Source of the DNA: Omphiscola glabra
Lineage: Eukaryota; Mollusca; Gastropoda; Lymnaeidae
Reading direction: 5' to 3'
Length of the DNA stretch: 64,000 nt
NCBI GenBank assembly: GCA_964017045.1
Contig: OZ024801.1
Span: 28,554,049-28,618,048, forward strand
Made by a program: the position numbers and the translations under genes. The notes beneath the pieces were generated by a model, which ran no database searches, was not told the DNA's origin, and was given only the letters and a program-made list of their open reading frames with translations. This document shows, piece after piece, positions 43,114 to 54,609 of the stretch; within the stretch, counting starts at the first letter, position 1; every line of letters starts with the position of its first letter.

Positions 43114-44635
43114 GCTCTGTGATGTTAATCGTGGCTCTAGTGCTGCGAGTCAGATGGCACGGCATAAAGGAGAACTACCATAATAATCATTACAGGAAAT
43201 TGTTACTTAAAACAATGCTAATATATATATATATATACTATATATATATAGTGTCTTAGCGCAAAAAAATATCCAGAGAAATTATTGATTTAGATTGCAG
43301 CTAACATCGGAGATAGACAACAACCCTTGCATTACAACCCTTACATTACAACCCTTACATGACAACCCTTACATTTTAACATATAACATTTTTAACATCT
43401 TTTGTCTAAAATTTTCAAAATATCGTTCCACAAATTAAAATATTTTACATGTAGAAAGGAGAAAACAAAATCAAGTTCAAAATTCACACGTTTTTTGTTA
43501 ATCTTTTAAAATGACAAAGTCGGGATCGCAGTATAAACCTGAATAGGGAAGGGGGGAAAAAAACAACGAATATATACGGAAAAGACATTTCCAACAAAAA
43601 ATAAGAAAATTGTTTTTTTTAAATAACAGTAAAAAAAAAAGTGAAAATTTAGATTGAAGCTTTGTGAAATCCGGAAGAGAACATCGGTGTTTTTTAAACG
43701 TCTCGGGAATTAAGGCTTCCAAATGAGACTCTTCAAAACACTAAGACACTCCAAATGCCAATGTTAACATTTCAAAATCCTAATACACGCTAAATATCAG
43801 TGTTAACATTTGAAAGCCCTAAGAGACTCCAAATGCCAATGTTACAAATTAAAGAGACTCCAAATGCCAATGTTAACATTTCAAAGAATCTTATTTAGTT
43901 TAACTCCCTTCAGTCGGACTGCAAAGAGTTAAGCAAATTGATTATATATTTTATTTTTTTTAATTGAATTCGTTATACACAATGGATTAAGAAGGTGACG
44001 CGGACGGCTATTTAAAAAAAAATTGAAAAAAAGATAATTTCAAAAGTGGATGAAATCAAAGAGAATATGGAGTTCAAAAAATGGTAGGGGGGAGAGCAAT
44101 TTTTGCGCTTCCAGCGCCAACCGGCGCCACCTTCGTTAACAGAAAATCGTATTGTCATAAAATAATGTTTTATGATGATACAAGTAAATGTTCCAGGTTT
44201 TAAATTTGCTTCCACTTTTTTTTTTTTTTTTTTTTCATTTTTCCCCCATTTTTTTTTCCACTTTTTGGGAGGAAACGCTGTCCAAGACCAATTTGTTAAA
44301 AGACAGAGTCAGTCATGCATGCCGTGCCAAAATATTGTTGTTTGAATATGAAATCGTGGGCTTTGAGATTGGAGAGTGTAAGTAACATATTTACTGGCGT
44401 TTTGTTTGATACAATCATAATACATGTAGGTGGCTTTTCCAAGTTGCGGTCAGTGTTAGAGGAGACCTCCTCGTTCTGCGGTACAGATAAATTCACTCAC
44501 CAGCAAATAACCATCTTAAGAGATAAAGCTTTTTTTAAAGGAACTTGAAAATGTATGACTTCTTAATAATAAAATATATTTGTTTAATAGTTTATTTCTT
44601 CCAACTAATTGTGTTATATTTCAAATTTTAATGAA
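43114..44635. other. Intergenic DNA with small repeats
   Basis: It holds an AT microsatellite able to fold on itself (about 43220-43250), a 14-bp repeat ACAACCCTTACATT x4 (43318-43378), and a degenerate repeat of about 45 bp, CTCCAAATGCCAATGTTAAC, x4 (43730-43890). No gene is recognised. Confidence 0.7.
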
Positions 44636-44637
44636 CA

Positions 44638-44945
44638 TCAGTCACATTGTCCTACCAACGTCAGCCACATTGTCCTACCAACGTCAGCCACATTGTCCTA
44701 CCAACGTCAGCCACATTGACCTACCAACATCAGCCACATTGTCCTACCAACATCAGCCACATTGTCCTACCAAAGGCAGCCACATTGTCCTACCAACGTC
44801 AGCCACATTGTCCTACCAACGTCAGCCACATTGACCTACCAACATCAGCCACATTGTCCTACCAACTTCAGCCACATTGTCCTACCAACGGCAGCCACAT
44901 TGTCCTACCAACGTCAGGCACATTGACCTACCAGCATCAGCCACG
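44638..44945. repeat. Minisatellite, 23-bp unit, about 13 copies, overlapping the receptor 4 stop
   Basis: The unit is CATTGTCCTACCAACGTCAGCCA, with variants CATTGACCTACC and CAACATCAGC. Its right end enters the receptor 4 reading frame and supplies the last codons and the stop at 44914-44916. Confidence 0.95.
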
Positions 44946-46137
44946 TCGAACAACGCGAACAGCAACTCCCCAGGCCGGACCAAAGCGTCGCCCTGAACCG
45001 CGAGTTGAACTTGAGATATATGAAAATGTTGCACGAGATGTTCAGGGCCTCCAGCGTCATCCTGATATCGTTGGTCATCACGTAGGCGCTCTGGTAACGC
45101 CCGAATATGCTGTAGTCCGGGACGCACACGAGAACGTAGTAGTTCAGCAGTTTCAGCGTGTTGCACGACACGAACAGAATCGACACGAACGTGGTGGACT
45201 TGATCGCCTGAATCTCTTTTCTGGAAGCGTTTCTGGGCGGCGGGGCGGCGAGGTCGACTCCTCCGCGTTCAGAAGTGTTCATCTCACAGAGTCTTTTTGC
45301 GAGGATTTTCTCGGGAAAATCTGTCTCTAATTTCTTAGAACTCATCTTTTGCATCGTTGCATTTTTATAAAACCGATCGGTCGATTTGTCTTTACGATTT
45401 TTAAGATCAGAAAATAATGGATCGACTTTGGATGCTGTTGATGAATTCCTGAATTTTGATGACGCGCGTAAGCTTGAAGCAAGAACGAACAAGCAGAACA
45501 TCACTGTCACCTGGCATGTGGTGGTGAACACCAAAGACACGAGCCCCACGGCAGAGAAGACCGTCTCTCGAATGGCCGATGTCCACAATTTAACGAGCGT
45601 GCCATTGGTGCCCGGATCGAACATCTCTAACAGATCTTGCGACGCGAAAACCGGAATGTGGATAGAGAAAATCGCCAGACACATTAACGTCAAGACGGCT
45701 GAGGTCCGAGTGGCGGTGAACGTGTTTTTAAAGCGAAAAGGCAGCGCGACGCACCAGCTCTTCTGGACTGCGATGAACGTCGTGATCCCTTGCGAAACGT
45801 CGTAAAACGGGCCGTAATAAAACGCAAGGAACCAAGACAGGCTTTGTCCATCGAGTCGCCACTGTTCCCGAAAAACACCCGGCAGCATTTTACTCCAGTC
45901 GCCCAATATTAGCAGCAACACGCTGACCAAGTCAGTGCAGGAGAGCACGAGGAAGCAGACGTTGATGCTGTCTTTAAGTCCAAGCCTTAAGAAAATGGCG
46001 ATGTTGGTCAAGTTGGCGATCAGACCGAGCAGATAGAGCGGAGGCTGGATTGCCGCGCCAAGGATGTAGGTCACGATGGCCGACTCCTTTGAGGTCACTT
46101 CAAGCAGACGTATCGTTGAGGTTCCAGTGCTGTTCAT
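44914..46137 (-). CDS. Chemosensory-type class A GPCR, copy 4, with repeat-derived C-terminus
   Basis: A single-exon 7TM protein of 407 residues from the Met at 46137 (MNSTG). That start aligns with copies 1-3; an in-frame Met nine codons earlier is less likely. It has a TM1 LIANLTNIAIF, a TM2 LSCTDL, AVQKSWCVALPF in place of DRY, a long third loop, and RKEIQAIKSTTFV leading into TM6 (FVSCNTLKLLNYY). TM7 ends CNIFIYLKFNSRFR. After SGLGSCCSRC the last codons (STWLMLVGQCA) come from the 23-bp minisatellite, where the stop is found. Since 23 is not divisible by three, changes in unit sequence near the junction would alter the tail. It is likely a membrane receptor with an unknown ligand. Confidence 0.9.
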   Translation of the reverse strand: MNSTGTSTIRLLEVTSKESAIVTYILGAAIQPPLYLLGLIANLTNIAIFLRLGLKDSINVCFLVLSCTDLVSVLLLILGDWSKMLPGVFREQWRLDGQSLSWFLAFYYGPFYDVSQGITTFIAVQKSWCVALPFRFKNTFTATRTSAVLTLMCLAIFSIHIPVFASQDLLEMFDPGTNGTLVKLWTSAIRETVFSAVGLVSLVFTTTCQVTVMFCLFVLASSLRASSKFRNSSTASKVDPLFSDLKNRKDKSTDRFYKNATMQKMSSKKLETDFPEKILAKRLCEMNTSERGGVDLAAPPPRNASRKEIQAIKSTTFVSILFVSCNTLKLLNYYVLVCVPDYSIFGRYQSAYVMTNDIRMTLEALNISCNIFIYLKFNSRFRATLWSGLGSCCSRCSTWLMLVGQCA

Positions 46138-46489
46138 TGCCGTGTGCGGTTGTCTGACGTCCAAGAGTTACAACTTTAATTCGTTTCTACTTCAATCCTC
46201 ATTTTGGAATGACTCAAACATAGTTTTTTGTTAATATTTGAACAAATATTTATTTTAAGATATTCTAGTAAATTCTTCCACGTCTGAAAAGCAACAATAC
46301 AAAATTGCTAATAATGGCTGGAGGGTGCAATGATTTTTTTTTTTTTAAATTATTAAGAATTCACAGATTAGTGTTTTTTTAGCAACGTCTAGGTCTTTTC
46401 GTCTATGTCTTTTCGTTTAATTCTTTTCCTAAATTTATAAGAACTATTACAAACCCCAGTGCTATTTCTCAATGTATTCAACTATTTCA
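46138..46489. other. Receptor 4 5' flank
   Basis: AT-rich; short T and A runs. Unlike receptors 1-3, no clear similarity to the other 5' flanks is visible. The 59-bp array begins about 350 bp upstream of the start codon. Confidence 0.5.
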
Positions 46490-49400
46490 GCTGGTGAACT
46501 TGATGGCAAGTTCTAATTAACTTAGAACTTAATGGCAAGCTCTACTTAACTTATAAGTTTGTGGCCAGCTCTACTTAACTTAGAAGTTTATGGCAAGATC
46601 TAATCAACTTAGAACTTGATGGCAAGCTCTACTTAACTTAGAAGGTTGATGGCAAGAACTAATTAAATTAGAACTTGATGGCAAGCTCTACTTAACTTAG
46701 AAGGTTGATGGCAAGAACTAATTAACTTAGAACTTGATGGCAAGCTCTACTTAACTTAGAAGGTTGATGGCAAGATCTAATTAACTTAGAACTTGATGGC
46801 AAGCTCTACTTAACTTAGAAGGTTGATGGCAAGAACTAATTAACTTAGAATTTGATGGCAAGCTCTACTTAACTTAGAAGGTTGATGGCAAGATCTAATT
46901 AATTTAGAACTTGATGGCAAGCTCTACTTATCTTAGAAGGTTGATGGCAAGATCTAATTAACTTAGAACTTGAAGGCAAGCTCTACTTAACTTAGAAGGT
47001 TGATGGCAAGAACTAATTAACTTAGAACTTGATGGCAAGCTCTACTTAACTTAGAAGGTTGATGGCAAGATCTAATTAACTTAGAACTTGATGGCAAGCT
47101 CTACTTAACTTAGAAGGTTGATGGCAAGATCTAATTAACTTAGAACTTGATGGCAAGCTCTACTTAACTTAGAAGGTTGATGGCAAGATCTAATCAACTT
47201 AGAACTTGATGGCAAGCTCTACTTAACTTAGAAGGTTAATGGCAAGATCTAATTAACTTAGAACTTGATGGCAAGCTCTACTTAACTTAGAAGGTTGATG
47301 GCAAGAACTAATTAACTTAGAACTTGATGGCAAGCTCTACTTAACTTAGAAGGTTGATGGCAAGAATTAATTAACTTAGAACTTGATGGCAAGCTCTACT
47401 TAACTTAGAAGGTTGATGGCAAGATCTAATTAACTTAGAACTTGATGGCAAGCTCTACTTAACTTAGAAGGTTGATGGCAAGAACTAATTAACTTAGAAC
47501 TTGATGGCAAGCTCTACTTAACTTAGAAGGTTGATGGCAAGAACTAATTAACTTAGAACTTGATGGCAAACTCTACTTAACTTAGAAGGTTGATGGCAAG
47601 AACTAATTAACTTAGAACTTGATGGCAAGCTCTACTTAACTTAGAAGGTTGATGGCAAGAACTAATTAACTTAGAACTTGATGGCAAGCTCTACTTAACT
47701 TAGAAGGTTGATGGCAAGATCTAATTAACTTAGAACTTGATGGCAAGCTCTACTTAACTTAGAAGGTTGATGGCAAGATCTAATTAACTTAGAACTTGAT
47801 GGCAAGCTCTACTTAACTTAGAAGGTTGATGGCAAGAACTAATTAACTTAGAACTTGATGGCAAGCTCTACTTAACTTAGAAGGTTGATGGCAAGATCTA
47901 ATTAACTTACAACTTGATTGCAAGCTCTACTTAACTTAGAAGGTTGATGGCAAGATCTAATTAACTTAGAACTTGATGGCAAGCTCTACTTAACTTAGAA
48001 GGTTGATGGCAAGAACTAATTAACTTAGAACTTGATGGCAAGCTCTACTTAACTTAGAAGGTTGATGGCAAGAACTAATTAACTTAGAACTTGATGGCAA
48101 GCTCTACTTAACTTAGAAGGTTGATGGCAAGAACTAATTAACTTAGAACTTGATGGCAAGCTCTACTTAACTTAGAAGGTTGATGGCAAGAACTAATTAA
48201 CTTAGAACTTGATGGCAAGCTCTACTTAACTTAGAAGGTTGATGGCAAGATCTAATTAACTTAGAACTTGATGGCAAGCTCTACTTAACTTAGAAGGTTG
48301 ATGGCAAGAACTAATTAACTTAAAACTTGATGGCAAGCTCTACTTAACTTAGAAGGTTGATGGCAAGAACTAATTAACTTAGAACTTGATGGCAAGCTCT
48401 ACTTAACTTAGAAGGTTGATGGCAAGATCTAATTAACTTAGAACTTGATGGCAAGCTCTACTTAACTTAGAAGGTTGATGGCAAGAACTAATTAACTTAG
48501 AACTTGATGGCAAGCTCTACTTAACTTAGAAGGTTGATGGCAAGAACTAATTAACTTAGAACTTGATGGCAAGCTCTACTTAACTTAGAAGGTTGATGGC
48601 AAGATCTAATTAACTTAGAACTTGATGGCAAGCTCTACTTAACTTAGAAGGTTGATGGCAAGAACTAATTAACTTAGAACTTGATGGCAAGCTCTACTTA
48701 ACTTAGAAGGTTGATGGCAAGAACTAATTAACTTAGAACTTGATGGCAAGCTCTACTTAACTTAGAAGGTTGATGGCAAGATCTAATTAACTTAGAACTT
48801 GATGGCAAGCTCTACTTAACTTAGAAGGTTGATGGCAAGATCTAATTAACTTAGAACTTGATGGCAAGCTCTACTTAACTTAGAAGGTTGATGGCAAGAA
48901 CTAATTAACTTAGAACTTGATGGCAAGCTCTACTTAACTTAGAAGGTTGATGGCAAGATCTAATTAACTTAGAACTTGATTGCAAGCTCTACTTAACTTA
49001 GAAGGTTGATGGCAAGATCTAATTAACTTAGAACTTGATGGCAAGCTCTACTTAACTTAGAAGGTTGATGGCAAGATCTAATCAACTTAGAACTTGATGG
49101 CAAGCTCTACTTAACTTAGAAGGTTGATTGCAAGATCTAATTAACTTAGAACTTGATGGCAAGCTCTACTTAACTTAGAAGGTTTATGGCAAGAACTAAT
49201 TAACTTAGAACTTGATGGCAAGCTCTACTTAACTTAGAAGGTTGATGGCAAGATCTAATTAACTTAGAACTTGATGGCAAGCTCTACTTACCTTAGAAGG
49301 TTGATGGCAAGATATAATTAACTTAGAACTTGATGGCAAGCTCTACTTAACTTAGAAGGTTGATGGCAAGAACTAATTAACTTAGAACTTGATGGCAAGC

Positions 49401-49932
49401 TCTACTTAACTTAGAAGGTTGATGGCAAGATCTAATTAACTTAGAACTTGATGGCAAGCTCTACTTAACTTAGAAGGTTGATGGCAAGAACTAATTAATT
49501 TAGAACTTGATGGCAAGCTCTACTTAACTTAGAAGGTTGATGGCAAGAACTAATTAACTTAGAACTTGATGGCAAGCTCTACTTAACTTAGAAGGTTGAT
49601 GGCAAGAACTAATTAACTTAGAACTTGATGGCAAGCTCTACTTAACTTAGAAGGTTGATGGCAAGAACTAATTAACTTAGAACTTGATGGCAAGCTCTAC
49701 TTAACTTAGAAGGTTGATGGCAAGATCTAATTAACTTAGAACTTGATGGCAAGCTCTACTTAACTTAGAAGGTTGATGGCAAGAACTAATCAACTTAGAA
49801 CTTGATGGCAAGCTCTACTTAACTTAGAAGGTTGATGGCAAGAACTAATTAACTTAGAACTTGATGGCAAGCTCTACTTAACTTAGAAGGTTGATGGCAA
49901 GAACTAATTAACTTAGAACTTGATGGCAAGTT
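46490..49932. repeat. Dimeric satellite-like array, 59-bp unit, about 58 copies
   Basis: Each unit is a pair of related 29-30-bp monomers: AACTTAGAACTTGATGGCAA with GCTCTACTT, and AACTTAGAAGGTTGATGGCA with AGAACTAATT or AGATCTAATT. The left edge (46490-46640) contains irregular single monomers such as AACTTATAAGTTTGTGGCCA, so the dimer arose within a monomer array and then spread. Internal units are nearly identical. It is the largest repeat in the window. Confidence 0.98.
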
Positions 49933-50124
49933 CACCTTGCAAGAATTAGAGTGAATAATGACTTCCTTTTTTTCTTTAGCTTAAACCTTATTTGAAAACA
50001 AAATGCTTCTCTTTTGTTATAAAAAATAATATAAGCATAAAAATAACTTTGCTTTTGAACAATCTTTTTTTGTAACGATCATTTTTAAGACGCCTTTGCT
50101 AAAACATGACGATAACACTGAAAC
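49933..50124. other. Short AT-rich spacer
   Basis: Nothing recognised between the 59-bp and 34-bp arrays. Confidence 0.5.
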
Positions 50125-50660
50125 ATGATGTAATATATATTTGCTTTGCTGACTTTTTGGTGGCTTAAGTGTGTCTGCTTTGCTGGCTTTTTTGGTGGTA
50201 TAAGTGTGTCTGCTTTGATGGGTTTTTTGGTGGTTAAAGTGTGTCTGCTTTGCTGGCTTTTTTGGTGGTTTAAGTGTGTCTGCTTTGATGGTTTTTTGGT
50301 GGCTTAAGTGTGTCTGCTTTGCTGGCTTTTTTGGTGGCTTAAGTGTGTCTGCTTTGATGGTTTTTTTGGTGGCTTAAGTGTGTCTGCTTTGATGGTTTTT
50401 TGGTGGCTTAAGTGTGTCTGCTTTGATGGTTTTTTGGTGGCTTAAGTGTGTCTGCTTTGATGGTTTTTTGGTGGCTTAAGTATGTCTGCTTTGATGGTTT
50501 TTTGGTGGCTTAAGTATGTCTGCTTTGATGGATTTTTGGTGGCTTAAGTGTGTCTGCTTTGGTGGCTTTTTGGTGGCTTAAGTGTGTCTGCTTTGATGGT
50601 TTTTTGGGGGTTTAAGTGTGTCTGCTTTGATGGTCTTGTTTGTGGCTTAAAAGTACGTCG
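50125..50660. repeat. Minisatellite, about 34-bp unit, about 15 copies
   Basis: The unit is GTGTGTCTGCTTTGATGGTT followed by TTTTGGTGGCTTAA, with GCTGGC and length variants in the T run. It becomes degenerate towards 50760. Confidence 0.95.
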
Positions 50661-52724
50661 GCTTGATCTGTAAACATCTAAAAAAATGAAACAAGATATA
50701 AGACATATCTGGTTTGATGGCGTAAGTGAATAGGTTTTGGTGGCTTTTGGGTGGCTTGATTTGTTAACACCTAAAAATATAAAAATGTCAGTAAACACAG
50801 AACATGTTATATTAAACAATATTTCAAAAGAGGTGGGGGGTATCGAAATATCAGCTTAATTTTTCCTTTACATTAATAATGAAACTATTGGTGTTTGTGA
50901 AATTATGTGATTTGCCCTTGATCTTAGCCCAAAAAATGTTGTGTTGGGGGGGGGGGGGGTTTGCGGAAATATATATATATTTCTATTTCTGTAGAATAGC
51001 TGTGAGAGTACGTATATTGCTGATGATGTAGTAAACTTTTGTGAGAAATGTTGTTGACGAAAAGAGAATAACTTGAGGATGTAGATAAATGGAGATCGTT
51101 AATTATTGTGTATGTCTATTTAATAGGCCAGCTGAGTTAGTTAGTTTTTTTTTGTGTTTTTTTTCCTCGGGGTATCAACTTTATTACAAGCCTTGTGGGC
51201 AGAAATCTGTGAATACGTATACCTATACTTAGTGCTGCTGCGATTTAAAAAAAAATTTAAATCATGTTTCATACAGAATTCAGATAGTCATTCCTAGACC
51301 AATGGTCACATGCCAGTTAACAAGAGCTGTCCTCTAGCTACATTTTAGCCAACGAAGTACAGTTAAAGCAAAAAAAAAAATAAAGTATAATAAAAATTAA
51401 GTTTTGTTCTTCGAAATATGTACCTTCCATAACTTAAGTTCTACGCTGTCAGCAGAGTTGATAGAGACCTCTAATTCCCATTAATACTGTAGTGTTGTGC
51501 GATAACTTAAGTTCTACGCTGTCAGCAGAGTTGATAGAGACCTCTAATTCCCATTAATACTGTAGTGTTGTTTATTTTCGAATTTTAAAAAAGAAAATTA
51601 AATAAACAAGCGATGTCGACTCGAAAATGCCTTCGTGTACATGTTTATAGATTGCTTCGTGGTGTTTCTACAGATCTAGGCTCGTGAACCAGAGAGAGCC
51701 TGCCTTAGAACGTGGTCGTTTTGTTGGTGGCAAAGTTCGCAGGCGATAAAGGTGAGATATTTTTTTGACATTAGACTTTTATAGGGTCAGTAGTAGATCT
51801 ATAGAAGGGGTTAATGTTTTAAGATCGATACACCTTCCAAACAAAAAAAAAACTTTGACTACTATTAGTAATGTAGATCGGCATTACATTTCAAACATTT
51901 CAGCATAAGATGGGGGGGTGTCATCATTTTGATGATCTACTTTTTGATCATAATCATTCACGTCGTATCGCAAGGGTTCGGCCTCTCCCCTTGACCCGTT
52001 CGTGACATTTTTTTTTAATGTTGACGAAGTACGACCGCTAAATCGTCATTCAAAGCCCCATTGAAGCATTGCTGGAGTGAACACACTGATGTAAATTATA
52101 GCAGCGTTTATCGGAGATGAAATAGATCGATTTTTGTCTCAAGTGGCTTGCTGGTTTAGATCTCAACAACTTTACAGGAAGGCTGACAAATGTGAACAAA
52201 GACTCTGTGTTGACAAACGGCTGTTTAAGATTAAATACGTTGTCCACTCTAGTAAGGTCAGTGTCACACTCGCTGCGGTATGAAGTGATCTTGGAGAATT
52301 TTCAAAAACAAAATATATTATACTACACTTGTTAAAACGAGTTGTGATTTTCAATATCTGAATGAATACTTGTAAGAAAAGGTAAAATTTTGGACAAAAT
52401 GGATTTAGTCAAGATGCAATCAACAGGAGCGGGTGAAGAGAGTATTTACTTTATCTAACTACAATACGTGCTCTGAATTCCCTGATCACTAATCGGGGAG
52501 ACTTTTCTTCGGCACAGAAAACTGAATTGTGTACTGAAGCATGCTATTGAGGCATGAACGAAATGTTTACTGAATGAATTATGTGATCAAGGGAAGCACA
52601 AGTCGCTCCCGTTTTTCATCTTTGATTCTAAACCTTGAGAATATGCCTGACTCGTTTGCCTCTGAGGTTTGATTTCACGATAGTAAACAAATACACAACG
52701 AAACACCAGCAGATGGGTCGAGAG
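50661..52724. other. Intergenic DNA with one tandem duplication
   Basis: No gene recognised. A 16-base G run is at about 50944-50959. A perfect or near-perfect 73-bp tandem duplication lies at 51429-51571. CCTTGATCTTAGCC near 50915 resembles the complement of U2 snRNA's 5' region but is too short to call. Confidence 0.5.
51429..51571. repeat. 73-bp direct tandem duplication
   Basis: The sequence from ATAACTTAAGTTCTACGCTG to TACTGTAGTGTTGT appears twice with a period of 73 bases and no visible difference over the shared length. Confidence 0.95.
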
Positions 52725-53110
52725 TACAGTGCCAGTGGGCTGAGAGTGCAGTGACAGTAGCCGAGAGTGCAGTGCCAGTGGCAGAGAGTCCAGGGCCAGT
52801 GGAACAGAGAGTGCGGTGACAGTGGCAGAGAGTGCGGTGACAGTGTCAGAGAGTGCAGTGACAGTAGCCGAGAGTGCAGTGCCAGTGGCACAGAGTGCAG
52901 GGCTAGTGGTATAGAGTGTATTGTCAGTGGCAGAGAGTGCAGTGCTAGTGGCAGAGAGTGCAGTGCATATTGCAGAGAGTATTGCCAGTGGCAGAGAGTG
53001 CAGTGTCATTGGGCCGAGAGTGCAGTGCCAGTGGCAGAAAATGCAGTGACAGTTGCAGAAAGTGCAGGGCCAGTCACTGAGTGCGCAATGTCAGTGGCCG
53101 AGTGCGGTGC
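52725..53110. repeat. Minisatellite, about 21-bp unit, about 18 copies
   Basis: The unit is CAGAGAGTGCAGTGCCAGTGG with GTGACAGT and GCCGAG variants. ORFs on both strands are repeat artefacts. Confidence 0.94.
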
Positions 53111-53857
53111 AGTTAAACTTTGTATTGAGCAAAAGTCTCTACATATTTTAGGGAAGCGCTGAAGAGAGAAGACGACCTGTTCGAAAAATAAATTTCTGAT
53201 TTTAATGTGTTTATTCTATAAAGCGTGTTGATGAAGCTATATTTAAAATAATCAAATATGTTCGCGTTTGATGGTCAATTGTTATGAACAGCGCACGACA
53301 AATTTATTTCTTTATATGTAAATAATTGGCAGACCGGCGTAAACTTCGACTAGGGATTAATTATATTTTCTTTTCAGTGGATTTAATTTAACGCCCAACA
53401 ACAAACAAAAATATAAGGGGGAAAACTCACATTGTTTATATTACAATTGAACTCGGTTGTCTCCCTGCCAAAGGTGCTTCTTTTTTTTTATTTTTTTTTT
53501 ATTATTATTATTGTAATAAAGTAGTTACATAACTTTTATTTTTACCCAAGTGCCAAATGCTTTATTATTTTCCCACAGTGAAATGTTATATAAGTTTTAC
53601 AATATCGAAATTACTCTTCTGTTCAGAGTGCCAAATGTTATATTTCGTTAACATAACCAGGTGCGCTATCGTTTTCTTTATACCCAATGTGCTCCTCTCC
53701 TATAAATGGCTGGTTTGCTATTCCTTCCTTGCTTTCAAAATTGTTCGTTCATTTCATAGCGCTCGGCGTTCTTGCTTAGTCGAGTGCTGAGTGGTGTCAT
53801 CTTTCCCTGGCATCGACTGGTCTTGTCAACGCTGCGAAACTAGTAAACGCATAGCTG
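53111..53857. other. Intergenic DNA, no gene seen
   Basis: AT-rich. The stretch at 53545-53720 has loose repeats (AGTGCCAAATG, AATGTTATAT) like those near 35170-35280. Confidence 0.45.
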
Positions 53858-53915
53858 TCTCAAGGCTGTCTCAAAGGTGTCTCAAAGCTGTCTCAAAGCT
53901 GTTTCAAAGTCTCAA
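53858..53915. repeat. Short tandem repeat, 12-bp unit
   Basis: Units of GCTGTCTCAAAG with variants; about five copies. Confidence 0.85.
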
Positions 53916-53969
53916 GGATTGTACTTTTTCATTACTCGTAAAAAAATATTTTATTCTTCTCCTATCAAA

Positions 53970-54258
53970 ATTTCAACATTTTGTCAAAAGTTCAACATAT
54001 TTTGTCAAAATTTCACTATATTTTGTCAAAAGTTCAACATATTTTGTCAAAAGTTCAACATATTTTGTCAAAAGTTCAACATATTTTGTCAAAATTTCAC
54101 TATATTTTGTCAAAAGTTCAACATATTTTGTCAAAATTTCACTATATTTTGTCAAAAGTTCAACATATTTTGTCAAAAGTTCAACATATTTTGTCAAAAG
54201 TTCAACATATTTTGTCAAAAGTTCAACATATTTTGTCAAAATTTCAACATATTTACAT
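53970..54258. repeat. Minisatellite, 21-bp unit, about 13.5 copies
   Basis: The unit is AACATATTTTGTCAAAAGTTC, alternating with TCACTATATTTTGTCAAAAT-type variants. Four of the six frames are open because of the unit length; none is a credible gene. Confidence 0.96.
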
Positions 54259-54600
54259 GACATCGCTGTGAGTGTTCTTTTTGGTTTTTATTAATTTTTC
54301 TGCTCTAAAATAGACGAATATTCTTTTTATTTATCAAGTATTTTTTTATGATCTACAATTGTAGCTCTATAAAACATCAGATTTTTTTTAATGAAAGTAA
54401 TTTATATTCATAAGTTATAAAACTACATTATACTTTGGTCTAATTAATTATCTTTTGTTACTTAATAATCATATGTCATAAAACTATATTATAATTTGGT
54501 TTAATTAATTATTTTTTGTAACTTAATATAATAGGGGAGTTAAAAACATTTTTTAAAAAAGAGGTTTTATTTAACATGATTCAGTAAAAGAACTATTCCC
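54259..54600. other. Receptor 5 3' flank
   Basis: AT-rich. It contains a diverged duplication of about 62 bp (ATTATACTTTGGTCTAATTA, then ATTATAATTTGGTTTAATTA) at about 54415-54535. Confidence 0.6.
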
Positions 54601-54609
54601 CTAACACAT

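Noticed and set aside
50905..50935. Match to the complement of the U2 snRNA 5' region (CCTTGATCTTAGCC)
   Set aside because: Only about 15 bases match, with an inserted C, and the flanks do not continue the snRNA.
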